64,000 bases of DNA from Lachnospira multipara LB2003 (lineage in GTDB: Bacteria; Bacillota; Clostridia; Lachnospirales; Lachnospiraceae). Below the pieces are notes generated by a model. It saw only the letters and a program-made list of their open reading frames with translations, was not told the DNA's origin and searched no databases. The stretch is taken from assembly GCF_000702205.1 (NCBI RefSeq), contig NZ_JNKW01000001.1, forward strand, positions 124,001 to 188,000, in the 5' to 3' direction. The position numbers were made by a program, and so were the translations under genes. Shown one piece after another: positions 25,508-34,643 of the stretch (position 1 is its first letter; each line of letters opens with the position of its first letter).

Positions 25508-26104
25508 ATGAGAATTATTTTGGCTTCAGCTTCTCCAAGAAGACGTGAGATTTTAAAGTCTGTTGGGATTGATTTTGAAGTAATTACAAGTGAAGTTGAC
25601 GAGAATATTGAAGAGATGATGCCCTATGATTATGTTAAAGAACTTTCTAAATTAAAGGCTAGGGCAGTTAGTTTAAAGCTAAAGAATGAGATGGATTTAG
25701 GTGATACAATTATAATTGGCGCAGATACAGTTGTTTATCATAATGGTAGGATTTTAACTAAGCCAGCAGATAAAGAGGATGCATATAGAATGATAAGTGA
25801 ATTATCAGGCAATACTCATCAGGTCTATACAGGGGTTACTCTTATTAAAGGAGATGAGACTGTTTCCTTTAGTGTAAAGACGGATGTTAATGTATATGCT
25901 TTATCTGAAGAGACTATTAGGGCTTATATTAATACTAGTGAACCTTATGATAAGGCTGGTGGATATGGTATTCAGGGACTTTTTGGAGCTTATATTAAGG
26001 GAATAGAAGGCGATTATTTAAATGTTGTAGGATTGCCTGTTTCACGCGTGGTTTATGAGCTTAATAAGTTTGGATATAAGATTGATTATGAAAGGTTAGA
26101 CTAA
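25508..26104 (+). CDS. maf: Maf-type nucleotide pyrophosphatase
   Basis: A 198-residue house-cleaning pyrophosphatase that removes non-canonical or methylated nucleoside triphosphates (dTTP/UTP-type) and was first seen as a septum inhibitor. Family motifs are ILASASPRRREIL at the start, ADTVVYHNGRILTKPAD in the middle, SGNTHQVYTGV, and YDKAGGYGIQG near the end, with the conserved Lys and Asp residues that bind the metal-phosphate. It heads a run of closely spaced genes. The next gene starts 1 bp after its stop, consistent with translational coupling. Confidence 0.93.
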   Translation: MRIILASASPRRREILKSVGIDFEVITSEVDENIEEMMPYDYVKELSKLKARAVSLKLKNEMDLGDTIIIGADTVVYHNGRILTKPADKEDAYRMISELSGNTHQVYTGVTLIKGDETVSFSVKTDVNVYALSEETIRAYINTSEPYDKAGGYGIQGLFGAYIKGIEGDYLNVVGLPVSRVVYELNKFGYKIDYERLD

Positions 26105-26105
26105 A

Positions 26106-26891
26106 ATGATACGTTTTATAGCAAGTGATTTAGATGGTACGCTTCTTCTTAATGGAGCACAAAGCGTAGATAGTGAAACACTTGAGGCTATAGCTAAATT
26201 ATTAAAGGCTGGAATTTATTTTGGAGCTGCCTCAGGTAGACAGATAACTTCTCTTAAGCGACTTTTTGAGCCTGTTTCAAAGGACATGGTCTATATTGCA
26301 GAAAATGGTGCTTTAGTAGCTTACAAGGATAAGATTATTGGTAAGACTCCAATGGATAGGGACTTAGCCCTTGATATTATTGAAGATGTAATTGAAAGAC
26401 CTAACTGTGAAGTATTAGTCTCTGGTGAGAAGACTGCTTATATTAAGCCTAAGACTAAGGAATATCATCATAGAATGACTGAGGTTGTTAATTATCACAC
26501 TACTATAGTTGATAAATTCAGTGATATTGATGAGGATATTTTAAAGGTTGCTGTTTGTGATCTTTCTGGTATTTCTAATTCTAGAGATCATTTCTTTAAG
26601 AATTGGGAGGGAAAAGCTAGCATAGCTGTATCCGGTGATCTTTATCTTGATTTTATGGATACTAAAGTTAATAAGGGTAATGCAATTTTACAGATTCAGA
26701 AATTTTTTAATTTATCAAAGTCTGATTGTATGGCTTTTGGTGATAATTATAATGACATTACAATGCTTGATAATGTGAAGTATTCGTATGTGATGGAGAA
26801 GGCTGTAAGTGATATAAAAAAGCACGGTAATTATGAAACTGACAGAGTTCTTAATACATTAAGGGAGAGATTCCCTTCTATCTTAGGTTAA
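26106..26891 (+). CDS. HAD-superfamily Cof-type phosphatase
   Basis: A 261-residue HAD hydrolase of the Cof (class IIB) type, active on sugar phosphates or similar compounds. The nucleophile motif is ASDLDGTLLL (D at 8, acid/base D at 10). Motif II is SGRQITSL, and motif III/IV are KGNAIL with FGDNYNDITML. The cap domain lies between residues about 80 and 185. The substrate cannot be decided, as Cof members are broad. It forms an operon with maf and rlmH. Confidence 0.9.
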   Translation: MIRFIASDLDGTLLLNGAQSVDSETLEAIAKLLKAGIYFGAASGRQITSLKRLFEPVSKDMVYIAENGALVAYKDKIIGKTPMDRDLALDIIEDVIERPNCEVLVSGEKTAYIKPKTKEYHHRMTEVVNYHTTIVDKFSDIDEDILKVAVCDLSGISNSRDHFFKNWEGKASIAVSGDLYLDFMDTKVNKGNAILQIQKFFNLSKSDCMAFGDNYNDITMLDNVKYSYVMEKAVSDIKKHGNYETDRVLNTLRERFPSILG

Positions 26892-26902
26892 AGGAGATTT
26901 GT

Positions 26903-27169
26903 ATGGATAATAAGCAATTAGAGAAATGTGCTAAGGTATTTTTAAAGGAACAGAGCAAATTATTTGATGAAGATGTGGTTTTTTCTATTGAAGAAGCTAA
27001 GGAGTTTTTAGAGGAAAGTTTTGCATTTTATTGTAAGGATATTAAGGAATTAAGAGAAGCTCTTAAAGAAGAAGGAATGGACGTTTCTGAATTTGATGAT
27101 GAAGAATTATCTAACCAGCTTGAAGTTTTTAAACTTGATGATGGTGGATTTTTTTATGTTGAAGGATAG
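26903..27169 (+). CDS. Small acidic protein of unknown function
   Basis: An 88-residue, strongly acidic protein, mostly helical by its heptad-like spacing (KELREALKEEGM). It contains two Cys residues but no CxxC motif, no signal peptide and no membrane segment. It is placed between a Cof phosphatase and rlmH with 11 and 12 bp gaps and has a good AAAGGAG site. I do not recognise the family. Clean context and codon use like its neighbours make it a real gene. Confidence 0.75.
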   Translation: MDNKQLEKCAKVFLKEQSKLFDEDVVFSIEEAKEFLEESFAFYCKDIKELREALKEEGMDVSEFDDEELSNQLEVFKLDDGGFFYVEG

Positions 27170-27181
27170 AGGTGAATTAAA

Positions 27182-27661
27182 TTGAAGATTACTATATGCT
27201 GCGTGGGTAAGATTAAAGAAAAATTTTACACTCAGGCAATTGATGAATATTCAAAGCGTCTATCTAGATATTGTAATTTAAAAATCGTTGAAGTTGCAGA
27301 TGAAAAAACGGTTGAGAATGCAAGCGATGCCTTAAATGAACAAATTAAGAAAAAAGAGGGTCAAAGACTTCTTTCTAACATTAAGGATGATTCCTATGTT
27401 ATTATCCTTGCAATTGAGGGAAAGATGCTTGATTCTGTAGAATTATCTCAAAAAATAGATAGCCTGGGACTTAGTGGCAAAAGTGATATAACTTTTGTTA
27501 TTGGTGGTTCTCTTGGTTTATCAAAGGAAGTTTATGATAGAGCTGATTATAAGCTAAGCTTTTCAAAGATGACATTCCCTCATCAGTTAATGAGAGTTGT
27601 GTTATTAGAGCAGATATATAGAAGTTTTAGAATTATGAAAAATGAGCCATATCATAAATAG
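27182..27661 (+). CDS. rlmH: 23S rRNA pseudouridine-1915 N3-methyltransferase
   Basis: A SPOUT-class enzyme that methylates N3 of pseudouridine 1915 in helix 69 of 23S rRNA, using S-adenosylmethionine. The start is TTG at 27182 after AGAGGTG, within the common use of TTG here. The fold's knot region is [19 protein letters not shown], and the C-terminus [20 protein letters not shown] is nearly invariant in the family. The length of 159 residues equals that of Staphylococcus and E. coli RlmH. A parvulin-like gene follows after 27 bp. Confidence 0.95.
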   Translation: MKITICCVGKIKEKFYTQAIDEYSKRLSRYCNLKIVEVADEKTVENASDALNEQIKKKEGQRLLSNIKDDSYVIILAIEGKMLDSVELSQKIDSLGLSGKSDITFVIGGSLGLSKEVYDRADYKLSFSKMTFPHQLMRVVLLEQIYRSFRIMKNEPYHK

Positions 27662-27688
27662 ACAAAATTAATTTAAGGAGTAGGGATT

Positions 27689-28684
27689 GTGAAAAATAAG
27701 AAAAGAAGACTAATATGCGCAATTATTGTTGTGGCTTTTATTGTTTTATGCGGTGTGTTTATTAAGTTTTTTAATGGAAATTTAGTATATTTTAGCACAG
27801 GGCTTGGTAAGAACACTATTCTTAAAGTAGGTGGTGAAAGTATAACTAGAAACGAAGCCTTAATTGCTATGTCTGATGCTAAGGGTCAGTATGAGGAACT
27901 ACTAGGTTCTGATATATGGAACGAGGAAATTGATGGACAGAATTTCTATACTTATGTTGATGATCAGATTAGGGTTAAATTAATTCGTGTGGCCATGCTT
28001 AATAAGCTAGCTAAGGAAAGAGGAGTTGTTCTTTCAAGACAGGATGAAGAGAATGTAAAGTCTGCGGCTAAGGAATATTTAAATGGTTTATCTAGTGATG
28101 ATAAGAATAATATAAAAATCGATGAAGATTCTTTAGAGGAGATGTTTACTAAATTTGCAATAGCTAAAAAGGTTTATGAAGAAATTGTATCAGAATATGA
28201 TATTGAAGTTAGTTATGATGATGCTAGAGTTATAGATATTCAGTACATTGTAAGTGATTCTGAAGATGAAATAAAGGATGCTTATAATAAAATTAAAGAT
28301 GGCACATCATTTTTTGCATTAGCTAAGGAAATCAATGATGATGGCGAATATGAAATTGAACTTAAACGTGGGGATATGGATGAGGAATTTGAAAAAGTTG
28401 CCTTTAACCTTGCCACAGGTGATATGAGTCAAATTATTAATATAGGTGATAAATACTACATTATTCGTTGTACATCAGATAATGATAAAACTAAGACAGA
28501 GGTTAATAAGACAACTATTTTAGAGAATAAGCAACTTGAAAAATTCAATGAATTTATGAATGAATATGAATCAAAGGTATATGTTGATTTTAACAATAAA
28601 GTATTTAACAAGATAAGCGTGCGTTCATGTAATGTTTTTTCAATGAATTTTGAAAGTGTGTTTAACTCATTTTTTAATAACTAA
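27689..28684 (+). CDS. Membrane-anchored parvulin-like peptidyl-prolyl isomerase
   Basis: A 331-residue extracytoplasmic foldase. The start is GTG at 27689. A positively charged N-terminus and a hydrophobic segment (about 7-28) give a signal anchor, with no lipobox cysteine. The middle region (40-165) is a SurA-like helical domain. A parvulin/PpiC domain covers about 175-275: IQYIVSDSEDEIKDAYNKI, FFALAKEINDDG, FEKVAFNLATGDMSQI and YIIRC are typical. Several usual catalytic His residues are not seen, so it may act mainly as a chaperone, as some family members do. The gene precedes the topoisomerase pair by 57 bp. Confidence 0.82.
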   Translation: MKNKKRRLICAIIVVAFIVLCGVFIKFFNGNLVYFSTGLGKNTILKVGGESITRNEALIAMSDAKGQYEELLGSDIWNEEIDGQNFYTYVDDQIRVKLIRVAMLNKLAKERGVVLSRQDEENVKSAAKEYLNGLSSDDKNNIKIDEDSLEEMFTKFAIAKKVYEEIVSEYDIEVSYDDARVIDIQYIVSDSEDEIKDAYNKIKDGTSFFALAKEINDDGEYEIELKRGDMDEEFEKVAFNLATGDMSQIINIGDKYYIIRCTSDNDKTKTEVNKTTILENKQLEKFNEFMNEYESKVYVDFNNKVFNKISVRSCNVFSMNFESVFNSFFNN

Positions 28685-28740
28685 TTATTAAGAATAAATT
28701 TAGATGTATAAGAAACTATTAGAAATAAGGAGCAAAAATA

Positions 28741-30678
28741 ATGGCAGATAAAAAATATGATGCTAATAGTATATCTATCTTAGAGGGACTAGAAGCTGTT
28801 AGAAAAAGACCAGGTATGTACATTGGTAGTGTGGGTACTAAGGGTCTTAATCATTTGATTTATGAAATCGTAGATAATTCTGTTGATGAACATTTAGCAG
28901 GTTATTGTGATGAAATAGACGTTACTCTTAATGAAGATGGAACTGCAACAATTAAGGATAATGGACGAGGTATTCCTGTTGGTATTCATCCAAAGGCTGG
29001 AATTCCTGCAGTAGAAGTAGTATTTACAGTACTTCATGCTGGTGGTAAATTTGGCGATGGCGGATATAAGATTTCAGGTGGTTTACATGGTGTTGGTGCA
29101 TCTGTTGTAAACGCCCTTTCAGTTTGGCTAGAAGTTGAGATTCGTCTTGATGGAAAGGTTTATAAGCAAAGATATGAGAAAGGAAAGGCGGTTGCCCCAT
29201 TAAAAGAAATTGGAACTTGTAGAAAAAATGATACAGGTACAACAGTTACTTTCCTTCCTGATGGTGAAATTTTTGAAAAAACAAGATTTAAAGCTGATTC
29301 AATTAAGTCAAGACTTCATGAAATTGCTTATTTAAATAAGGGACTTACTATAAACTTTAAGGACCTTAGAGCTGAAGAAAAAGAAGAAATTTCCTTCCAT
29401 GAAGAAGATGGTATTTTAGCTTACGTTAAGGACTTAAATGCAGGAAAGGAAGCTGTATGTGATATTGTTTATTTTAAGAATAAGCAGGATGACATTGAAG
29501 TAGAAGTGGCTTTTCAGTATGTTAATGAATTTGAGGAGAATATCCTTGGATTTTGTAATAATATCTATACTCAAGAAGGTGGTACTCACATTACTGGTTT
29601 TAAGACTAAGTTTACATCTATTATTAATCAGTATGCGAGAGAACTTGGTATCTTAAAGGATAAGGATAATAATTTTACAGGCTTTGATGTAAGAAATGGT
29701 ATGACAGCTATTGTTGCTGTTAAGCATCCTGCTCCTAGATTTGAGGGACAGACTAAGACAAAGCTTGATAATCCTGATGCTTCAACAGTTGTTTCATCAA
29801 TTACTAATGATGAAGTTCAACTTTACTTTGATAAGAATTTAGATGCCCTAAAGGCTGTTATTGCCTGTGCTGAAAAATCTGCTAAGATTCGTAAGGCCGA
29901 AGAAAAGGCTAAGACAAATCTTCTTACAAAGCAGAAATTCTCTATTGATAGCAATGGTAAGCTTGCTAACTGTGAAAGTAGAGATCCTAAGGAATGTGAA
30001 GTATTTATTGTTGAGGGTGATTCTGCCGGTGGTTCTGCAAAAACTGCAAGAAACAGACGTACACAGGCAATTCTCCCAATTAGAGGTAAGATTCTTAATG
30101 TAGAGAAGGCAAGTATTGATAAGGTTTTAGCTAATGCTGAAATTAAGACTATGATTAACTCTTTTAATTGCGGCTTCCTTGAGGGTTATGGCAATGATTT
30201 TGATATTAGTAAACTTCGCTATGACAAAATTATTATTATGACTGATGCCGATGTGGATGGAGCTCATATTGATACATTATTACTTACTTTTTTCTACAGA
30301 TTTATGCCAGAGCTTATAAATCAGGGACATGTATATATTGCTACACCTCCTCTTTATAAGGTGGTTCCAAAAAAGAAAAATGATAAGAAGAGTAAGGATA
30401 CTGGTGAATATTTATATGATGATAAGGCTCTTGAAAATTATCGTAAAAATCATGAAGCTGGCAGCTTTACACTTCAAAGATATAAGGGCCTTGGAGAGAT
30501 GGATCCGGAACAGTTATGGGAGACAACTCTTAATCCTGAAACAAGAATTTTAAAACAGGTTGAAATTGAAGATGCTAAGATGGCAGCAGATGTAACATCA
30601 ATGCTTATGGGTAGCGATGTTCCACCTAGACGAGCATTTATTTATGCTCATGCTAATGAAGCAGAAATCGATGCTTAA
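28741..30678 (+). CDS. Type IIA DNA topoisomerase subunit B (GyrB/ParE family)
   Basis: The ATPase and Toprim subunit that works with the next gene. The GHKL ATPase domain shows LEAVRKRPGMYIGS, EIVDNSVDEHLAG, DNGRGIPVG and GGLHGVGASVVNALS. The transducer and Toprim regions show FIVEGDSAGGSAK and MTDADVDGAHI (metal-binding aspartates). The end has QRYKGLGEMDPEQLWETT. At 645 residues it lacks the extra Toprim insert of enterobacterial GyrB. The sequence does not by itself decide gyrase or topoisomerase IV; its partner lacks the GyrA box, and dnaA, recF and rpmH are not nearby, so it may be the second type IIA enzyme of the cell. Confidence 0.9.
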   Translation: MADKKYDANSISILEGLEAVRKRPGMYIGSVGTKGLNHLIYEIVDNSVDEHLAGYCDEIDVTLNEDGTATIKDNGRGIPVGIHPKAGIPAVEVVFTVLHAGGKFGDGGYKISGGLHGVGASVVNALSVWLEVEIRLDGKVYKQRYEKGKAVAPLKEIGTCRKNDTGTTVTFLPDGEIFEKTRFKADSIKSRLHEIAYLNKGLTINFKDLRAEEKEEISFHEEDGILAYVKDLNAGKEAVCDIVYFKNKQDDIEVEVAFQYVNEFEENILGFCNNIYTQEGGTHITGFKTKFTSIINQYARELGILKDKDNNFTGFDVRNGMTAIVAVKHPAPRFEGQTKTKLDNPDASTVVSSITNDEVQLYFDKNLDALKAVIACAEKSAKIRKAEEKAKTNLLTKQKFSIDSNGKLANCESRDPKECEVFIVEGDSAGGSAKTARNRRTQAILPIRGKILNVEKASIDKVLANAEIKTMINSFNCGFLEGYGNDFDISKLRYDKIIIMTDADVDGAHIDTLLLTFFYRFMPELINQGHVYIATPPLYKVVPKKKNDKKSKDTGEYLYDDKALENYRKNHEAGSFTLQRYKGLGEMDPEQLWETTLNPETRILKQVEIEDAKMAADVTSMLMGSDVPPRRAFIYAHANEAEIDA

Positions 30679-30690
30679 ATTAAATACATA

Positions 30691-30718
30691 AGGAGGAATG
30701 TAAATCCAAAGGGATTTA
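30691..30718 (+). promoter_or_regulatory. Start-stop codon pair and hairpin before the topoisomerase A gene
   Basis: The only strong Shine-Dalgarno, AGGAGG (30691-30696), lies 32 nt before the ATG of the A subunit. Right behind it is ATG-TAA (30698-30703), a start codon followed at once by a stop. The hairpin TAAATCC/GGATTTA with 4-nt loop (30701-30718) follows. Folding the hairpin would bring the site to about 14 nt from the real start. Confidence 0.6.
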
Positions 30719-30728
30719 TTAACATAAA

Positions 30729-33038
30729 ATGGCTGAACAAATAGTTAAGACAGAATTTTCTGAAATAATGCAAAAGTCATATATAGATTATTCCATGAGT
30801 GTAATTACAGCTCGTGCTCTTCCTGATGCTAGAGATGGCTTAAAGCCAGTTCAAAGAAGAGTATTATATGCAATGGATCAATTAAATCTAGGACATGATA
30901 AGCCTCATAGAAAATCAGCAAGAATTGTTGGTGATACAATGGGTAAATATCATCCACACGGTGATAGCTCTATTTATGAGACTTTAGTTGTATTATCTCA
31001 AGACTTTAAAAAGGGAATGGCTCTTGTTGACGGTCATGGTAATTTTGGCTCTATTGAAGGTGATGGAGCTGCTGCTATGCGATATACAGAGGCTAGACTT
31101 AAGAAATTTACAGAGGATGTATATCTTTCAGATCTTGATAAGAATGTGGTAGATTTTGTGCCTAACTTTGATGAAACAGAAAAAGAACCTGAGGTGTTAC
31201 CAGTTAGGGTTCCTAATCTACTTATTAACGGTGCTGATGGTATTGCAGTAGGTATGACAACTAATATTCCACCTCATAACTTAAGAGAGGTAGTAGCTGC
31301 TGTATGTGCCTATATGGACAATGAAGATATTGAAACTAGTGATTTACTAGAAATCATGCCAGGACCTGATTTTCCAACAGGTGGTATTGTAATTAATAAA
31401 TCAGAACTTCTTAATATATATGAAACTGGTCAGGGAAAAATTAAACTTCGTGGTAAGGTCGTATATGAACCTGCTAAGAAAAGATCAGAAAGAGATAAAT
31501 TAGTTATTACAGAAATTCCATATACAATGATTGGTGCTAACATTTCTAAATTTATTTCTGACGTTGTAGATTTAATTGAGACAAAGAAGACTAGTGATAT
31601 TGTTGATATTTCCAATGAATCTTCTAAGGAAGGTATTCGTATTGTTCTTGAATTAAAGAAAAATGCAGATTATAAGAACCTTGAAAATATGCTCTATAAA
31701 AAGACAAAACTTGAAGATACATTCGGTGTTAATATGCTTGCTATTGTTAATGGTAGACCTGAAACATTAAGTTTAAAGCAGCTTATCAAGCATCATGTAG
31801 ATTTCCAGTTTGAGCTTGCTACTAGAAAATATACAACACTTCTTAATAAAGAAAAGGATAATAAGGAAATTAAGGAAGGTCTTATTAAGGCTTGTGATAT
31901 TATTGATCTTATTATTGAAATCTTAAGAGGAAGTAAAAATCTTAAGATGGCTAAGGACTGCCTTGTTAATGGTAATGTAGAGGATATTAATTTTAAGACT
32001 GAAAAATCAAGAAAAGAAGCTAGCAAGTTAAGATTTACTGAAAGACAGGCAACAGAGATTTTACAGATGCGTCTTTATAAACTTATTGGACTTGAAATTC
32101 TTCAGCTTCAAAAAGAATACGAAGAATGTCTTAAGAAAATTGCTAAATATGAGAAAATCCTTTCTTCTAAGAAGGAAATGGCTAAGGTTATTAAGGCTGA
32201 CTTAGTTTCTATTAGTAAGGAATATGGTATTGATAGAAAGACAGAAATTCTTGATGCTGAGGTTGCTGTATTTAAGGAAAAGGAAATAGAAGAAAAGCCA
32301 GTTGTGTTTATAATGGATAGATTTGGCTACGCAAAGACAATTGATGTGTCAGCTTATGAGCGTAATAAAGAGGCAGTTCATGCTGAAAATAAATATGTAT
32401 TTACTTGTATGAATACAGGAAAAATCCTTATTTTTACAGATACTGGTAATCTTCATCAAATAAAGGTATTAGATTTACCATATACAAGATTTAGAGATAA
32501 GGGTACTCCAATTGATAATGTTGGTAATTACGATAGTAGTGGAGAGAATATTGTATTTATCGGCAGTGAAAGCAATATAAAGAACAAAAAATTATTATTT
32601 GTAACTAAGATGGGTATGATGAAGCTTGTAGATTCTACAGAATTTGAAGCTAATAAAAAGACTGTTATGGCTACTAAATTAAATGAGGATGATTTAGTTG
32701 TAAGTGTAAGTTTAACAGATGCTAAGATAGAAAAATATTCAAAATTTACCCTTGATGGTGAAATTGTAGAAGAGGAATCTATTGAAAGTAATTTAAATGT
32801 TGTCTTAGCTACTAAGGGTGGAATTTTCTTAAAATTCCCATTAACAGAAGTTCCAGAAAAGAAGAAGAATGCCATTGGTGTTCGTGGAATTAAATTAGCT
32901 AAAGATGATACAGTACTAGACGTTTACCTTTATGGCGATGGTGACGATGTGACTGTTGATTATAAAAAGAAAACTGTTGACCTAAGTAAAATGAAAATGG
33001 CACACAGAGATACTAAGGGAACAAAGGTAAAATTATAA
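30729..33038 (+). CDS. Type IIA DNA topoisomerase subunit A (GyrA/ParC family)
   Basis: The DNA-breaking subunit of the pair. The catalytic tyrosine is Y119 in [11 protein letters not shown], inside the breakage-reunion domain that also has [15 protein letters not shown] and [13 protein letters not shown] (the quinolone-resistance region with Ser/Ile). The tower and coiled coil run through about residue 490. The C-terminal beta-pinwheel (about 500-769) lacks a QRRGGKG-like GyrA box, which gyrases need to wrap DNA and supercoil. That makes a topoisomerase IV-like or relaxing role more likely. The breakage domain, however, reads like GyrA (VDGHGNFGS). Start: ATG 30729, with no in-frame alternative upstream. 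Confidence 0.88.
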   Translation: MAEQIVKTEFSEIMQKSYIDYSMSVITARALPDARDGLKPVQRRVLYAMDQLNLGHDKPHRKSARIVGDTMGKYHPHGDSSIYETLVVLSQDFKKGMALVDGHGNFGSIEGDGAAAMRYTEARLKKFTEDVYLSDLDKNVVDFVPNFDETEKEPEVLPVRVPNLLINGADGIAVGMTTNIPPHNLREVVAAVCAYMDNEDIETSDLLEIMPGPDFPTGGIVINKSELLNIYETGQGKIKLRGKVVYEPAKKRSERDKLVITEIPYTMIGANISKFISDVVDLIETKKTSDIVDISNESSKEGIRIVLELKKNADYKNLENMLYKKTKLEDTFGVNMLAIVNGRPETLSLKQLIKHHVDFQFELATRKYTTLLNKEKDNKEIKEGLIKACDIIDLIIEILRGSKNLKMAKDCLVNGNVEDINFKTEKSRKEASKLRFTERQATEILQMRLYKLIGLEILQLQKEYEECLKKIAKYEKILSSKKEMAKVIKADLVSISKEYGIDRKTEILDAEVAVFKEKEIEEKPVVFIMDRFGYAKTIDVSAYERNKEAVHAENKYVFTCMNTGKILIFTDTGNLHQIKVLDLPYTRFRDKGTPIDNVGNYDSSGENIVFIGSESNIKNKKLLFVTKMGMMKLVDSTEFEANKKTVMATKLNEDDLVVSVSLTDAKIEKYSKFTLDGEIVEEESIESNLNVVLATKGGIFLKFPLTEVPEKKKNAIGVRGIKLAKDDTVLDVYLYGDGDDVTVDYKKKTVDLSKMKMAHRDTKGTKVKL

Positions 33039-33086
33039 ATTTTTATTTACATATAATCTTACATTTGTTAAATTAGTATGGAATAA

Positions 33087-33108
33087 TTTAATGATTTAAC
33101 TCATTAAA
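33087..33108 (+). promoter_or_regulatory. Inverted repeat directly before the argH ribosome site
   Basis: Perfect 8-bp arms TTTAATGA/TCATTAAA with a 6-nt spacer, ending 3 nt before AGGAGG. It could be an operator or an mRNA hairpin affecting translation. It does not clearly match the ArgR box. Confidence 0.4.
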
Positions 33109-33124
33109 ATCAGGAGGAATGAAA

Positions 33125-34501
33125 ATGAAACTTTGGGGCGGTCGATTTACTAAGGAAACTAATGAATTAGTAAATAATTTTAATGCATCAATATCTTTCG
33201 ATCAGAAATTTTATAAGCAGGATGTTAGAGGAAGCATTGCACATGCAACTATGTTAGCTAAGGCTGGCATTATTTCTGAAGAAGAAGGCAAGCAAATTAT
33301 TGATGGTTTAAATTCAATATTAGAGGATATTGAAAGCGGTAAATTAGTGATTAATGATGAATATGAGGATATTCATACATTTATGGAAGCTAACTTAATT
33401 GAAAGAATTGGAGATGCTGGTAAGAAATTACATACAGGTAGATCAAGAAATGATCAGGTTGCGCTTGATATGAGACTTTATACAAGAGATGAAGTCCTTG
33501 CAGTGGATGATGAATTAAAGGAATTACTTAGAGTTATTCTTCGCATTATGAAGGAGAATGTAGATACATTTATGCCTGGATTTACTCATTTACAAAAGGC
33601 GCAGCCAGTAACTGTAGCTCATCATTTCGGAGCTTATTTTGAAATGTTTAAAAGGGATAGATCTCGTTTAATAGACATTTATGAGAGAATGAATTATTGT
33701 CCTTTAGGCGCAGGTGCACTTGCAGGTACAACTTATCCTCTTGATAGAGAATTAACTGCGTCATTGCTTGATTTTTATGGTCCTACACTTAATAGTATGG
33801 ACTCTGTATCTGATAGAGATTATGTAATTGAATTTTTAAGTGCTCTTTCTACAATAATGATGCACTTAAGCAGATTTTCAGAAGAAATTATTATCTGGAA
33901 TTCTAACGAATACAAATTTATTGAACTTGATGATGCTTTCTCAACAGGTAGCTCAATTATGCCACAGAAGAAGAACCCTGATATTGCTGAACTTGTAAGA
34001 GGTAAGACTGGTAGGGTTTATGGTGCTCTTATGAGCATCTTAACAACTATGAAGGGAATTCCCCTTGCTTACAATAAGGATATGCAGGAAGATAAGGAAT
34101 TGACTTTTGACGCAATTGATACGGTTAAGGGATGCATTAGTTTATTTAAGGGTATGTTAGATACTTTAGTATTTAATAAAGCTAGAATGGAAGAATCATG
34201 TAAACATGGCTTTACTAATGCAACAGATGCTGCCGATTACCTTGTTAAAAAGGGTGTTCCATTTAGAGAAGCCCATGGTATTGTTGGACAGTTAGTTCTA
34301 TTTTGCATTGATAAGGGTATTGCCCTTGATGATATGAGTCTTGAAGATTATAAGAAGATTAGTCCTGTATTTGAGAATGATATTTATGATGCAATTAGTA
34401 TTAAGACATGTGTAAATAAGAGACTTACATTAGGTGCACCAGGTCCTGATGTTATGAAGCAGGTTATTGAATTTAATGAGAATTATCTAAATACAATTTA
34501 G
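33125..34501 (+). CDS. argH: Argininosuccinate lyase
   Basis: Splits argininosuccinate into arginine and fumarate, the last arginine step. The start is ATG 33125, 7 nt after AGGAGG; ATG 33119 is only 1 nt from that site. The protein begins KLWGGRFTKETN, as in the family. HTGRSRNDQVALD and GFTHLQKAQPVTVAHH are substrate-site motifs, and the fumarase/aspartase signature reads GSSIMPQKKNPD (catalytic Ser in this flexible loop). It is 458 residues long, normal for ArgH. argG is not beside it, so the gene stands alone. Confidence 0.96.
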   Translation: MKLWGGRFTKETNELVNNFNASISFDQKFYKQDVRGSIAHATMLAKAGIISEEEGKQIIDGLNSILEDIESGKLVINDEYEDIHTFMEANLIERIGDAGKKLHTGRSRNDQVALDMRLYTRDEVLAVDDELKELLRVILRIMKENVDTFMPGFTHLQKAQPVTVAHHFGAYFEMFKRDRSRLIDIYERMNYCPLGAGALAGTTYPLDRELTASLLDFYGPTLNSMDSVSDRDYVIEFLSALSTIMMHLSRFSEEIIIWNSNEYKFIELDDAFSTGSSIMPQKKNPDIAELVRGKTGRVYGALMSILTTMKGIPLAYNKDMQEDKELTFDAIDTVKGCISLFKGMLDTLVFNKARMEESCKHGFTNATDAADYLVKKGVPFREAHGIVGQLVLFCIDKGIALDDMSLEDYKKISPVFENDIYDAISIKTCVNKRLTLGAPGPDVMKQVIEFNENYLNTI

Positions 34502-34562
34502 TTAGTTAGCAAAAGCAGATTCCAAATGTCAATTTAAAAGAAAACTAAATATAAAATTTCTT

Positions 34563-34604
34563 ATAGCATATGTATTTGTTTTAAATAAATACATATGCTA
34601 TAAT
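34563..34604 (+). promoter_or_regulatory. Promoter of the EAL gene inside a 15-bp-arm palindrome
   Basis: The arms ATAGCATATGTATTT (34563-34577) and AAATACATATGCTAT (34587-34601) pair perfectly around a 9-nt loop. The promoter TTGTTT (34576-34581), 17-bp spacer and extended -10 TGC-TATAAT (34596-34604) lies over the right arm. No proper T-run follows, so an operator is more likely than a terminator, although both roles are possible. Confidence 0.65.
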
Positions 34605-34643
34605 TATTATAGTTTTTCTATACGTGACGAGGAGTATGTCTTT

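Noticed and set aside
28741-33038. Chromosome origin suggested by a gyrB-gyrA-like pair
   Set aside because: No dnaA, dnaN, recF, rpmH or DnaA-box cluster is present, and the A subunit lacks a GyrA box.
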